Source: Chryseobacterium scophthalmum (GTDB lineage: Bacteria; Bacteroidota; Bacteroidia; Flavobacteriales; Weeksellaceae). Taken from it: a stretch of DNA of 64,000 nucleotides. The translations under genes were made by a program, and so were the position numbers. This document shows positions 54,338 to 62,171 of the stretch, one piece after another (position 1 is the first letter of the stretch; each line of letters starts with the position of its first letter). Location of the stretch: positions 310,001 to 374,000 of the forward strand of contig NZ_FSRQ01000001.1 of assembly GCF_900143185.1 (NCBI RefSeq). The letters run 5' to 3'. The notes under the pieces are model-generated. The model searched no databases. It saw only the letters and a list, made by a program, of their open reading frames with translations, and was not told the origin of the DNA.

Positions 54338-55120
54338 ATGGGATTATTTAAAAAGAAAGCAAAAAAGGAAGAAGCACCTAAAAGCAATTTGCTGTTGGCA
54401 ATGCCGATGTTTAATAACGGAGAAACATTTGACACAGATAAAGTTATAGAATATCTTTTAGCTGATTGGGGAATTGAAGCTACAGATATCGATGGCTCTT
54501 CAGGAACAGTTAGTTTCACTGTTGAAGGAGAAATGGTTATACTGGCAACTGTGTCTGCACATATTCCATGGGGTGATATTGAGGGAACGGCAAAATACGC
54601 ATACAATTGGTCAACCGCAATAGCAGATTTGGAAAATCATAATTCACACGCTATTGTAACAATAATGTCTAGTAACACCAGTACCAAAGAACGTTTTGCA
54701 ATTTTAACGAAAGTTTTAACAGCCATTCTTGCGACAAGCAATTGTATTGGGATATACCAAGGCACTCAATCTTTGCTAATTCCAAAAGACCAATACCTCG
54801 ACAGTGCAGAAGCATTAAAATCAGATTTGGTTCCGCTGGATTTGTGGGTTTACATTGGTATACGAAGAGGAGAAGGGAGCAATAGTGCTTATTCGTACGG
54901 ATTAAAGGCTTTTGATAAACTTGAAATGGAGTTTGTAAACGCTCCGCTTGATTTGAGAGAGTTGCACACTTTTTTAAGTCAGATTTGCGGTTATGTCGTC
55001 AAAAGTAATGTAACCTTTAAAAATGGCGAGACCTTAGGTTTTACTGCTGATCAGAAAATTAAAATTGTGCAATCAAAAGGGATATTTGTAGAAGGAGAAT
55101 CATTTAAATTAGAATTGTAA
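54338..55120 (+). CDS. DUF4261-domain protein
   Basis: 260 residues: basic N-terminus MGLFKKKAKKEEAPK, then the DUF4261 pattern: NLLLAMPMFNNGETFDTDKV, GEMVILATVSAHIPWGDIEG, and GIYQGTQSLLIPKDQYLD. DUF4261 proteins appear in loci of polymorphic toxin immunity and secretion-linked genes. Function otherwise unknown. Confidence 0.78.
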   Translation: MGLFKKKAKKEEAPKSNLLLAMPMFNNGETFDTDKVIEYLLADWGIEATDIDGSSGTVSFTVEGEMVILATVSAHIPWGDIEGTAKYAYNWSTAIADLENHNSHAIVTIMSSNTSTKERFAILTKVLTAILATSNCIGIYQGTQSLLIPKDQYLDSAEALKSDLVPLDLWVYIGIRRGEGSNSAYSYGLKAFDKLEMEFVNAPLDLRELHTFLSQICGYVVKSNVTFKNGETLGFTADQKIKIVQSKGIFVEGESFKLEL

Positions 55121-55155
55121 GTTTTTAATAATATTTTTTTAAACTAATTAAAATT

Positions 55156-55330
55156 TAACCGCAAAAGATTCAAAAGCAATTATTGATTCAGAAATTCATG
55201 CGATTTAGAGAACAAGGTTTAGCAAAAGAATAAAAATCAAAGATTTTAAAAAAACTTAGGTGTTCTTATTAGCAGATTGTTAATAAACTTAAAATTCTAA
55301 TCTGTTAATCTTTTGTCACTTTTGTGGTTA
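55156..55330. repeat. Long palindromic element in the array
   Basis: Arms TAACCGCAAAAGATTCAAAAG (55156-55176) and CTTTTGTCACTTTTGTGGTTA (55310-55330) pair at 17 of 21 positions, with 133 bases between. It fills most of the 289-base gap after the DUF4261 gene and divides the array into two parts. Confidence 0.65.
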
Positions 55331-55409
55331 AAAAAATTAAACAAGTTCAATTTAAAGAAAAGTGTAATGCATTGAAATAACTACTAATCAAGAAACTAAA
55401 AAAAATAAA

Positions 55410-55844
55410 ATGACAATCCTGAAAAAAATAATATGGTACAATATGTTTGACCTTGAAATAAGAGGAAAGGATGTACAGCTTGCCAAAAAAGGAACTTCTA
55501 TGGTACTTGCAGCAACGGTTCTAATATTTATTATAGATTATATTTTATGGAATTTAAAGTTCATAAGCAAAAGCCTTTCTGATGACGCGTTCGAAACAAT
55601 GAATTTTTTTGGAGCAAGCTTCTTAGGTAAACTACTAGGACTTTTATCGATCGGATTATTTTACCTTTTTATTTTTGTAATGATGGGCAGAAAAAGTTTT
55701 TTTGAACAAACACTGCAGGAATACGAAGAAATGTCCATGATACAAAAAGACGAAGTCGCAAAGAAGGGAAAATATTTGATTGTAGTACCCATGTTATTAT
55801 CTATATTATTGCTAATCTATATCATCTTTTTTAAACTAAAATAA
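55410..55844 (+). CDS. Membrane protein, 144 residues
   Basis: Three predicted helices (about residues 31-50, 70-95, 120-142) separated by an amphipathic segment with EQTLQEYEEMSMIQKDE. No family recognised. The stop overlaps the start of the next gene by one base. It could be a membrane-bound immunity protein for a pore-forming toxin (speculative). Confidence 0.68.
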   Translation: MTILKKIIWYNMFDLEIRGKDVQLAKKGTSMVLAATVLIFIIDYILWNLKFISKSLSDDAFETMNFFGASFLGKLLGLLSIGLFYLFIFVMMGRKSFFEQTLQEYEEMSMIQKDEVAKKGKYLIVVPMLLSILLLIYIIFFKLK

Positions 55845-56182
55845 TGGAAAAAGCAAAAGAATTTATTTTAGAATTTTTAGATAAAGAAGCTGAATGTTGG
55901 ACAAGATTAAATTCAAATGAGCTTGATGCTTTCAATCAGGCGGTAAGAGAATTTCGAAGTATGGTAATAGAGGGAGTTGAAAAAGGAATGGGAATTTCCG
56001 AAAGGATTGATTTTGGAATTTTTAAGAGAACTGAAAAAGAAATCGCGGAAAATCCTTTAATCAATAAATCCCGTCATTTATACAAGCTCAGTGCTTACAA
56101 AAATAAAATGTATGTTGAGATCTGGGTAGGTATGTTTCTACTAAAAATCCTATTGGTGAGCCAAATAAAAGTGTTTTTCTAA
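55844..56182 (+). CDS. NTF2-fold immunity-like protein, frameshifted near its end
   Basis: The first ~90 residues (EKAKEFILEFLDKEAECWTRL ... KSRHLYKLSAYKNKMYVEIWVG) look like NTF2-fold immunity proteins. After WVG the open frame becomes meaningless (MFLLKILL). Another frame continues as RYVSTKNPIGEPNKSVFLMA and stops at 56194-56196, where the stop overlaps the next ATG in the classic ATGA arrangement. A short indel in the GTAGGTA region (about 56125-56134) explains this. Confidence 0.7.
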   Translation: MEKAKEFILEFLDKEAECWTRLNSNELDAFNQAVREFRSMVIEGVEKGMGISERIDFGIFKRTEKEIAENPLINKSRHLYKLSAYKNKMYVEIWVGMFLLKILLVSQIKVFF

Positions 56183-56192
56183 TGGCTTCATT

Positions 56193-56405
56193 ATGAGTGA
56201 AATTGATAATGAATTTAAAATTATCGGAATAATGGGTGTGAAATTGAATAATTTAACAATGAATGTGACAGGCTGGAAAGGAAATATTTATAATCATTCA
56301 GGTTTAGATATTAAGAAGCGAGGCAAATTTGTTTCTACAGAGCGCTATTCTGAGCCGGATAACCGAGATGATTTTTCATTGAATGAGTATTTGAAAGATA
56401 AATAA
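56193..56405 (+). CDS. Unrecognised small protein, 70 residues
   Basis: Short soluble protein (NEFKIIGIMGVKLNNLTMNVTG ...) with a basic middle and acidic tail NRDDFSLNEYLKDK. Its ATG overlaps the corrected stop of the NTF2-like gene. No family recognised. Confidence 0.58.
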   Translation: MSEIDNEFKIIGIMGVKLNNLTMNVTGWKGNIYNHSGLDIKKRGKFVSTERYSEPDNRDDFSLNEYLKDK

Positions 56406-56432
56406 GAAGTTCTAATTAAAAAAAATCTATCA

Positions 56433-56927
56433 ATGATTATGGAAATTGAATTACAAAGAAAATTAGGAGCGATGATTCGTGCCGTTAAAGATATTAGTAA
56501 TGTCATTAAAACGCTTGATGAATACCCAACAGAAATAAATTTGGTTGGTGGCACGCCATTAAACCATGCAATAAATCGTGGCAGGTATGAAATTGTAAAA
56601 TATATAGTAGAAAGAGGGGCGAATGTTAATGATTTATATGACAAAAATTATTCTCCCTTAATGTCTGCAGTAAATGGAAAAAACATAGAAATGGTTAAAT
56701 TATTATTAGAGAATGGAGCTGATGTTAATCTAAAAGATAAATATGGTAATGATGCTTTATGGAAAGCAGTATTTAACTATAACTTTGAGATTGTAAAATT
56801 ACTGGTTGAAGCGGGAGCAGATCCTTTCAAAGCAGATAGTCATGAAAATTACAGTAATTATGATGGTGCAAAAGACCTTATGCCCGTAACAGGTGAAATT
56901 ATTAATTATTTTGACAGTTTAAAATAG
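56433..56927 (+). CDS. Ankyrin-repeat protein
   Basis: 164 residues; after an N-terminal helix come three to four ankyrin repeats: GGTPLNHAINRGRYEIVKYI, NYSPLMSAVNGKNIEMVKLL, YGNDALWKAVFNYNFEIVKL. Consensus G-TPL-A...G..E.VK.L is clear. Protein-protein interaction role. Ankyrin proteins are frequent in immunity gene arrays. The start may be at 56433 or 56439. Confidence 0.88.
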   Translation: MIMEIELQRKLGAMIRAVKDISNVIKTLDEYPTEINLVGGTPLNHAINRGRYEIVKYIVERGANVNDLYDKNYSPLMSAVNGKNIEMVKLLLENGADVNLKDKYGNDALWKAVFNYNFEIVKLLVEAGADPFKADSHENYSNYDGAKDLMPVTGEIINYFDSLK

Positions 56928-56963
56928 TTCTTAACTCCTTAGATATTAATTAAAATTAAAATC

Positions 56964-57563
56964 ATGAATTATACCTTAGAAGACGTTAAGAATTTTATTT
57001 TAGAGTTTACGGAATTGGAATATCAGTTTAGATTAGGTCAATTTGATAACTCAATAACAGACGAAGAATGGTATGTCTTAGTTGCAAAATTGGAAAATTG
57101 TTACAGTGAAGAATTTGGCTATTACGCAATTATAACTGCATATAGAGATGAATCTTTAATGACCAAAGAATTATATAATAATAATAAGAAGAATCTTAAA
57201 AAAAGAAGATTGTTTTTAATTAGAAAATATGAAAATCCTAAATTTGGAAAAGGTATATATAATGCGGATTCTGGTTTAGTTTTTTCTGCTTTATTAGGTG
57301 CAGAATCAAATAATATTAGGTCGGAAATATATCAGAGTAATTTGAGTGTTGGGATTGTTAATGGGGAATTAAAAATAATAACCGAAAGAGATCTAAATTC
57401 TGAAAAGAGAAGAAAAGAAGAAGTTATCGAATGGATTTATAATAAAAGATCCAATGTTTATACAGAAGGCATCACAATAAAAAAAGACGGTACATTAATA
57501 GAAACACTAAGAATTGTCGAACCGGAACATCCAACTTGGATAGCAGATTACAATCAAGGATAA
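56964..57563 (+). CDS. Unrecognised protein, 199 residues
   Basis: The N-terminal part (YTLEDVKNFILEFTELEYQFRL) resembles the helix of NTF2-fold immunity proteins, but the body is Lys/Asn-rich (KKNLKKRRLFLIRKYENPKFG) and not identifiable. It ends TWIADYNQG. Same-strand, 36 bases after the ankyrin gene. Confidence 0.65.
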   Translation: MNYTLEDVKNFILEFTELEYQFRLGQFDNSITDEEWYVLVAKLENCYSEEFGYYAIITAYRDESLMTKELYNNNKKNLKKRRLFLIRKYENPKFGKGIYNADSGLVFSALLGAESNNIRSEIYQSNLSVGIVNGELKIITERDLNSEKRRKEEVIEWIYNKRSNVYTEGITIKKDGTLIETLRIVEPEHPTWIADYNQG

Positions 57564-57579
57564 TTTATATAATTGTTTA

Positions 57580-58693
57580 ATGGGAATATATTACGGACTT
57601 ACAGCAAAAACAAAAGAAGAATTCAACACCAACCTTGAAAATCTGGTGAAGGTAATACAAAAACGAAAACACACGCTATCTGAAATTACGGATTTTGAAG
57701 GTTTTTTTAATTTCCTGCGTGCTTTTATAGCAGATGCAGATTATAGAAATCCTTTCTGGATTGACAATGAAACTACCGTTACCTCTGCAGAAATAGATAA
57801 TCTCAGAAAGCACAATTACCCTTGAAGAGTATATTGAGTGGTGCGAAAAATACGGGCAATACAGTATAGGATTAGGTATAACATTGTCTTCTGTATCGGA
57901 TGTTCTGAAGAATATTGCCAATGAATACTATGGTCTACAGGTAAAAAACAATTATGTATATTTTGCAACAGATGGATCCGGGAATGATTTTGCATTTGAT
58001 GTTAATGAGCCCGGAAACAAAATACGAATCTTTGATCATGAAGGATATATTACCCCCGAATGGATTTCAAATATTTACAGTGAAGTTTTTGATTTTTACT
58101 TTGATGATGAAACAAACGAATATGTAAATCCTGAAAACCTTGACATTTCCATTATTTTTGATGAAAATGGTGAATATAGAGCTGATGCAATTTATATAAA
58201 AAACTATTTACAAACCGACGAAGCCAGTCAAATAGTTGGTACAAAAGGATTATTACCTTTTATGCTGGAAAAAGCCGCTGAAGGTATGGATGAGGTTATT
58301 AACTACTATTGTTTTGATATTGAAAAATTGGCTCTTTCCTATCAGGAGAAAGGTGAGCTAGAGGAAGCTTTTTTATTATATGATGCAATTTTAGAATCTC
58401 ATACTCAAAAAGCATTAGCTTATAATAATCGGGCATATGAATTACGTACAGCAGGCATTCTGGATAAAAGCCTTGAATATATCGATAAAGCTTTAGTCCT
58501 TGAGCCCGAAAACGGTTTGTATAATGGCACAAAAGCGGAAATACTTTTCGACATGGGTAATGAAGATCTCTTTTTTCAAAGCCTGGAGCTTGCCCTTAAA
58601 TTTGGAATGGAAGCAAACCTTATAGATGATGCTATGAAAGTAAAATACAAAAACGACAGCAGGTTTACGACAATCTTATCTCAATACGAATAA
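57580..58693 (+). pseudogene. SMI1/KNR4-like plus TPR protein, split by a frameshift
   Basis: Two frames join to one protein of about 370 residues. The first frame ends near LRKHN (stop 57823-57825); the second carries TITLEEYIEWCEKYGQYSIG and continues through NNYVYFATDGSGNDFAFDV and GYITPEWISNIYSEVFDFYF, an SMI1/KNR4-like beta-rich region, to a C-terminal TPR set (EKLALSYQEKGELEEAFLLY, NNRAYELRTAGILDKSLEY). A one-base shift near 57811-57820 breaks the gene. Confidence 0.7.
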
Positions 58694-58894
58694 TAATATG
58701 TTGTTTTTAACAAATATTCTATTACGGATAATGGGGTTAAAGAAAATAAAAGTTGTGCAAAAACTAAATTGCATTAAATCTAGAGGCGAAAGTTATCTGG
58801 TTTTTTATTGTAAATAATTTTAAAGATACTAGGATTAAATTAAAATCATTAGCAAAACAAATATGGAAAAATCACATTATTTAAAAACAGATTT

Positions 58895-60025
58895 ATGAGA
58901 CTAAATAAAATACATCAGGATTTAAAAGAATTGTATAAAGGCAAAGAAAGATTAAATACAATTTTAGGTGTTGAATTTAGTCATCAGGAAGAAGCTAAAC
59001 TTTATACCAGAATATTACAGGTTGGACAATGGTATGTAGCTCCATTTTCTTTTGAAACCTATGATAGCTATGCTGTTAAATTAACGCCAAATAAAAGATT
59101 GTTAGACTCTCCTGTTTATTCAAGAAGCAGATGGGATCACTCTATTTTTTCTAATAATTTAGCAAATTTTTTGCCGATGAGACAGTTAAGAATGTTGGAT
59201 ACTTCAGATTTTGTCCAATATATTTTGGATGATTGGCAATTGCTTGAAGAACTTTCATTACCGTTCAGAGAATATACAGATAGTTTAGATTCTTTAGAAT
59301 TTTTAAAGGAATATTTACATAACGAGGATAAATTGAAGTATCTGGAAAACCCTTCGGAATTTTACACCAAAGTATATATAGATTTTTGGAATCATTATTA
59401 TAATACTCCTCAACAGAAAGAATATGTCGAATTAATGAATTCAATGGTAAAAGATAAGTCTTATCTTCCTGGTTTTGAAATAAAAGATTATGGTGTTTGG
59501 AATGCAAGAGTTTACAATGCTATTGGGCAAAAAGCTTATTCATATGATTTAATAGATTTGAGCGAACAAAACAAGATTCAATTTTATTGGCAAAGCTTTA
59601 TTCAATCTCATGGCTTTGATGCTTCAGGCTATTCGTTTGAGATATTGCCCAATACAAATGCTAGAACTAATTTAGAATTTGATCTTATGTTAAGCCATTC
59701 TGATAATATTTATCTATTGCCTGAGAAAATACAAAGTCATCCATTATTTCTGCCATTAGAGAGAATAATAAAATCCTCAAAGTCATACAATGGAGACGCC
59801 CATATAGAAGCCGCAAAAACAATAGATGAAGAATTAAACGATCCTCTTATGGCATGGGATGCTTTAGTAAGTGCAGGATATTGGAGCGGTGTAAATTTTG
59901 GAATTCCTAATATGGACGCCTGGAAAGCAGCTATAGATTTATCTGAGAAGCATGACTGGAAAGAGATTCATGAGGTTTTAACCGATCAGTTAGAATTTTA
60001 TAATCATTATAAAGATAAGGTTTAA
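58895..60025 (+). CDS. Unrecognised protein, 376 residues
   Basis: Large soluble protein with no signal peptide. Helical N-terminus (MRLNKIHQDLKELYKGKERL), aromatic-rich middle (IQFYWQSFIQSHGFDASGYSF), and a C-terminal part ending EVLTDQLEFYNHYKDKV. No family assigned. It lies 201 bases after the broken SMI1-like gene; that gap holds nothing identifiable. Confidence 0.68.
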   Translation: MRLNKIHQDLKELYKGKERLNTILGVEFSHQEEAKLYTRILQVGQWYVAPFSFETYDSYAVKLTPNKRLLDSPVYSRSRWDHSIFSNNLANFLPMRQLRMLDTSDFVQYILDDWQLLEELSLPFREYTDSLDSLEFLKEYLHNEDKLKYLENPSEFYTKVYIDFWNHYYNTPQQKEYVELMNSMVKDKSYLPGFEIKDYGVWNARVYNAIGQKAYSYDLIDLSEQNKIQFYWQSFIQSHGFDASGYSFEILPNTNARTNLEFDLMLSHSDNIYLLPEKIQSHPLFLPLERIIKSSKSYNGDAHIEAAKTIDEELNDPLMAWDALVSAGYWSGVNFGIPNMDAWKAAIDLSEKHDWKEIHEVLTDQLEFYNHYKDKV

Positions 60026-60092
60026 CGGAGCTTAGAAATATATTTAAAGAACATTTGAAAACTATTACAAAACAACATAATAAAATAAACCC

Positions 60093-60773
60093 ATGGAATT
60101 TAAAATCACAGAATTATTTAAAAATTTAGAAATAGCAACCCAATCAGATTATTTTGAAGAGGTAGATATTAATTCTAATATTTTAGAAACTAATGAAGAA
60201 GAAGCTAACTTTGTGATTAATAAGTTTACTAAATTAGATTATGAGCAAGTAGCCAATAGATATTTGGATATTTTAAATATAGACAAATTTCATTTTCACT
60301 CTTGGTTTGAAATAGATGATTTTGCTTCTCAGGTAGAATTTTATATAGAAAATCTTTATCCAGGATTGTCACTATTAGATTATGATGCAAAACTTTGGTT
60401 TAAAGGTCAAACGCCTGAAGAAATAGCGCTGTGGAAGACCTTTCGTATTTTAGATACCCGACCGGAGATTGGTGATGGCAAATTAGCCGTTTACAGTATT
60501 CAAAATGGAATCGCTCCGCCTAATGAACCCGCTATTTATTATATTAACAAAGCATTAGCTTATAAAACCAACCTTACTTTTAATGGATATTTTGAAGCCG
60601 TTGCAGATATGCTGGGTATAGCAGATTGGCAATATCTTTTTACGGAAGTTTCATTAGAAGATTTAAAGGCGGATGGCATCTATAAGAATTTAAAAGAGTC
60701 ATTGGAAGCATTGCAAAAAGCTTTTCCGGATAAAGACTACAGCCGTTATTTTAAACTTTTAGAAGAAAGGTAA
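60093..60773 (+). CDS. Unrecognised protein, 226 residues (last gene of the array)
   Basis: Acidic alpha/beta protein (MEFKITELFKNLEIATQSDYFEEV, FTKLDYEQVANRYLDILNIDKF, ISLEEL-like helices near the end). No signal peptide, no recognised domain. The gap to the next feature (60774-61034) holds a short ATACGAA/TTCGTAT hairpin near 60772-60800 and nothing else I recognise. Confidence 0.68.
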   Translation: MEFKITELFKNLEIATQSDYFEEVDINSNILETNEEEANFVINKFTKLDYEQVANRYLDILNIDKFHFHSWFEIDDFASQVEFYIENLYPGLSLLDYDAKLWFKGQTPEEIALWKTFRILDTRPEIGDGKLAVYSIQNGIAPPNEPAIYYINKALAYKTNLTFNGYFEAVADMLGIADWQYLFTEVSLEDLKADGIYKNLKESLEALQKAFPDKDYSRYFKLLEER

Positions 60774-61034
60774 TACGAATCTATATCTTGTTTCGTATCC
60801 AGACAACACGAAATGAGAATAATTCTTTATACAAGACATTTGCTTTGTGAAAAATTAAATTTATTAGTTGAATAATTAATAAAGGCAATAGTTGAAATTA
60901 TCAGTTGATATCCTTACCGATAATTTTCAAATGAAATAGAATTAATAATCAAACTTTTATTGAATGGTCTGTTTTATGCTATTGTATCTCTATCAAGAAA
61001 TTAATAGAAAACAATTACACTAATAATATTTATC

Positions 61035-61196
61035 ATGAAAAACTCTAATAACCCCGAAAGTATTCCAGGTATTAATAAAGAAATAGAGCGTCAGAAAGCT
61101 CTGAAGGCATTAGAAAAAGCCAAGTCTTTAAATAGGAAGGTGGTGTTTCTTGCGAAAGGAGCATCAGGTAATTTAAATCCTAATAATCTCTTTTAA
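61035..61196 (+). CDS. Small protein, 53 residues
   Basis: Clean ORF with ATG at 61035 and TAA at 61194. The peptide begins MKNSNNPESIPGINKEIERQ, has a basic helix (KALKALEKAKSLNRKVVFLAKG) and ends NLNPNNLF. It is too short to identify, but a terminator follows about 70 bases later, supporting a real gene. Function unknown. Confidence 0.5.
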   Translation: MKNSNNPESIPGINKEIERQKALKALEKAKSLNRKVVFLAKGASGNLNPNNLF

Positions 61197-61265
61197 GATA
61201 TTCCACTTTAATCTTTTTAAGGATAAGAATTATTTATGAAGAAAATTTTTGTCTTAATATAAATT

Positions 61266-61290
61266 AAAAGCCCTGTATTGCAGGGTTTTT
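61266..61290. terminator. Bidirectional terminator
   Basis: CCCTG-TATTG-CAGGG with A's before and T's after. It separates the 53-residue ORF (plus strand) from the convergent EF-Tu-like gene. Confidence 0.6.
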
Positions 61291-61374
61291 AATTTAATCA
61301 GAAGTTATTTTAATAAGGACTGAATTCCTAAATAAATGCTCAAACATAACTATATCTGATCGGAATTCATCTTT

Positions 61375-61677
61375 TTAGAAAAGGGTAGTAATGGTTCCGT
61401 CGCCTATTATTCCCGAATTATCTGAAATTACAAAATCCATTCCTGTATATAATTTTCTCAAGAATAAATCCGCGTTAATCAATGTAACATCAATCTTTTC
61501 AGAATCGCCTGGAAAAATGAGTTCCGTATGGGTAAATTCCTGAACTCCTATATACGCTACTAATTCAAAAGGAAACTTGAAAGAGGCACGGAAACCCGAT
61601 GAGACAGGAGTAACCAATCCTCCTTTTTCTGTTGTATAATAATTAATCAATGCGGTAAAATGTACAATCTTTTTCAT
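61375..61677 (-). CDS. Stand-alone EF-Tu domain-3-like protein
   Basis: 100 residues. The pattern GGLVTPVSSGFRASFKF ... GVQEFTHTELIFPGDSEKIDV ... ISDNSGIIGDGTITTLF follows the C-terminal beta-barrel (domain 3) of elongation factor Tu: GGR.TP...GY.P.F, the PGD turn, and the final G.G.VT. There is no GTPase domain and no second barrel. It is not an intact EF-Tu and not a fragment of a nearby tuf. Function unknown. Confidence 0.7.
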   Translation of the reverse strand: MKKIVHFTALINYYTTEKGGLVTPVSSGFRASFKFPFELVAYIGVQEFTHTELIFPGDSEKIDVTLINADLFLRKLYTGMDFVISDNSGIIGDGTITTLF

Positions 61678-61803
61678 AATAATTTAGATCAGACAAAAGT
61701 AGAAAAAACGATTGAGAACAGTTTTAAGCAGAAACTTAGAACTTTAATAGTAATGAATAATTTACATATATTTAATAGAAAATATATTGCTATTGTCTCA
61801 ACA

Positions 61804-62169
61804 CTAGACTGAAAGTAGTTTTTCTACTCCTGAAGAAACATCATCCATATCAAAAGGTTTTGCGATGAACATATCTGCACCGGCACTGTTTGCTATTTCC
61901 TTACCATCAACGCTTGCAGATAGAATAATAACAGGCAGGTCTTTCAACTCATCAGTTGTTCTTATCGTTCTAAGCAATTGATCACCTGAAAGAACCGGCA
62001 TCCAAAGATCCATGAGTAAAATATCAGGGTTAATGTTGCTTATTTGTTTAATAAGATTGGTACTGTTGTTTTCTAAAAAAACAGTATGGCCGTCAATCTC
62101 AAGCATCATTTGAAGAACCTCCAAGATGCTGTCATCATCATCACAGATCATTATTTTTTTACCTTGCAT
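61804..62169 (-). CDS. Single-domain response regulator
   Basis: 121-residue receiver: acidic residues Asp10-Asp11, phosphoacceptor Asp54 in LLMDLWMP, Ser in ILSASV, Lys in FIAKPFD. No output domain. It lies 2 bases after the LOV histidine kinase stop, so the kinase is its natural partner. Output must be through another protein. Confidence 0.92.
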   Translation of the reverse strand: MQGKKIMICDDDDSILEVLQMMLEIDGHTVFLENNSTNLIKQISNINPDILLMDLWMPVLSGDQLLRTIRTTDELKDLPVIILSASVDGKEIANSAGADMFIAKPFDMDDVSSGVEKLLSV

Positions 62170-62171
62170 TT

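Noticed and set aside
47600..61034. Integrated element with tRNA-Ser attachment repeats
   Set aside because: I looked for a second copy of the tRNA 3' end at the far side of the immunity array and found none; no integrase gene is present.
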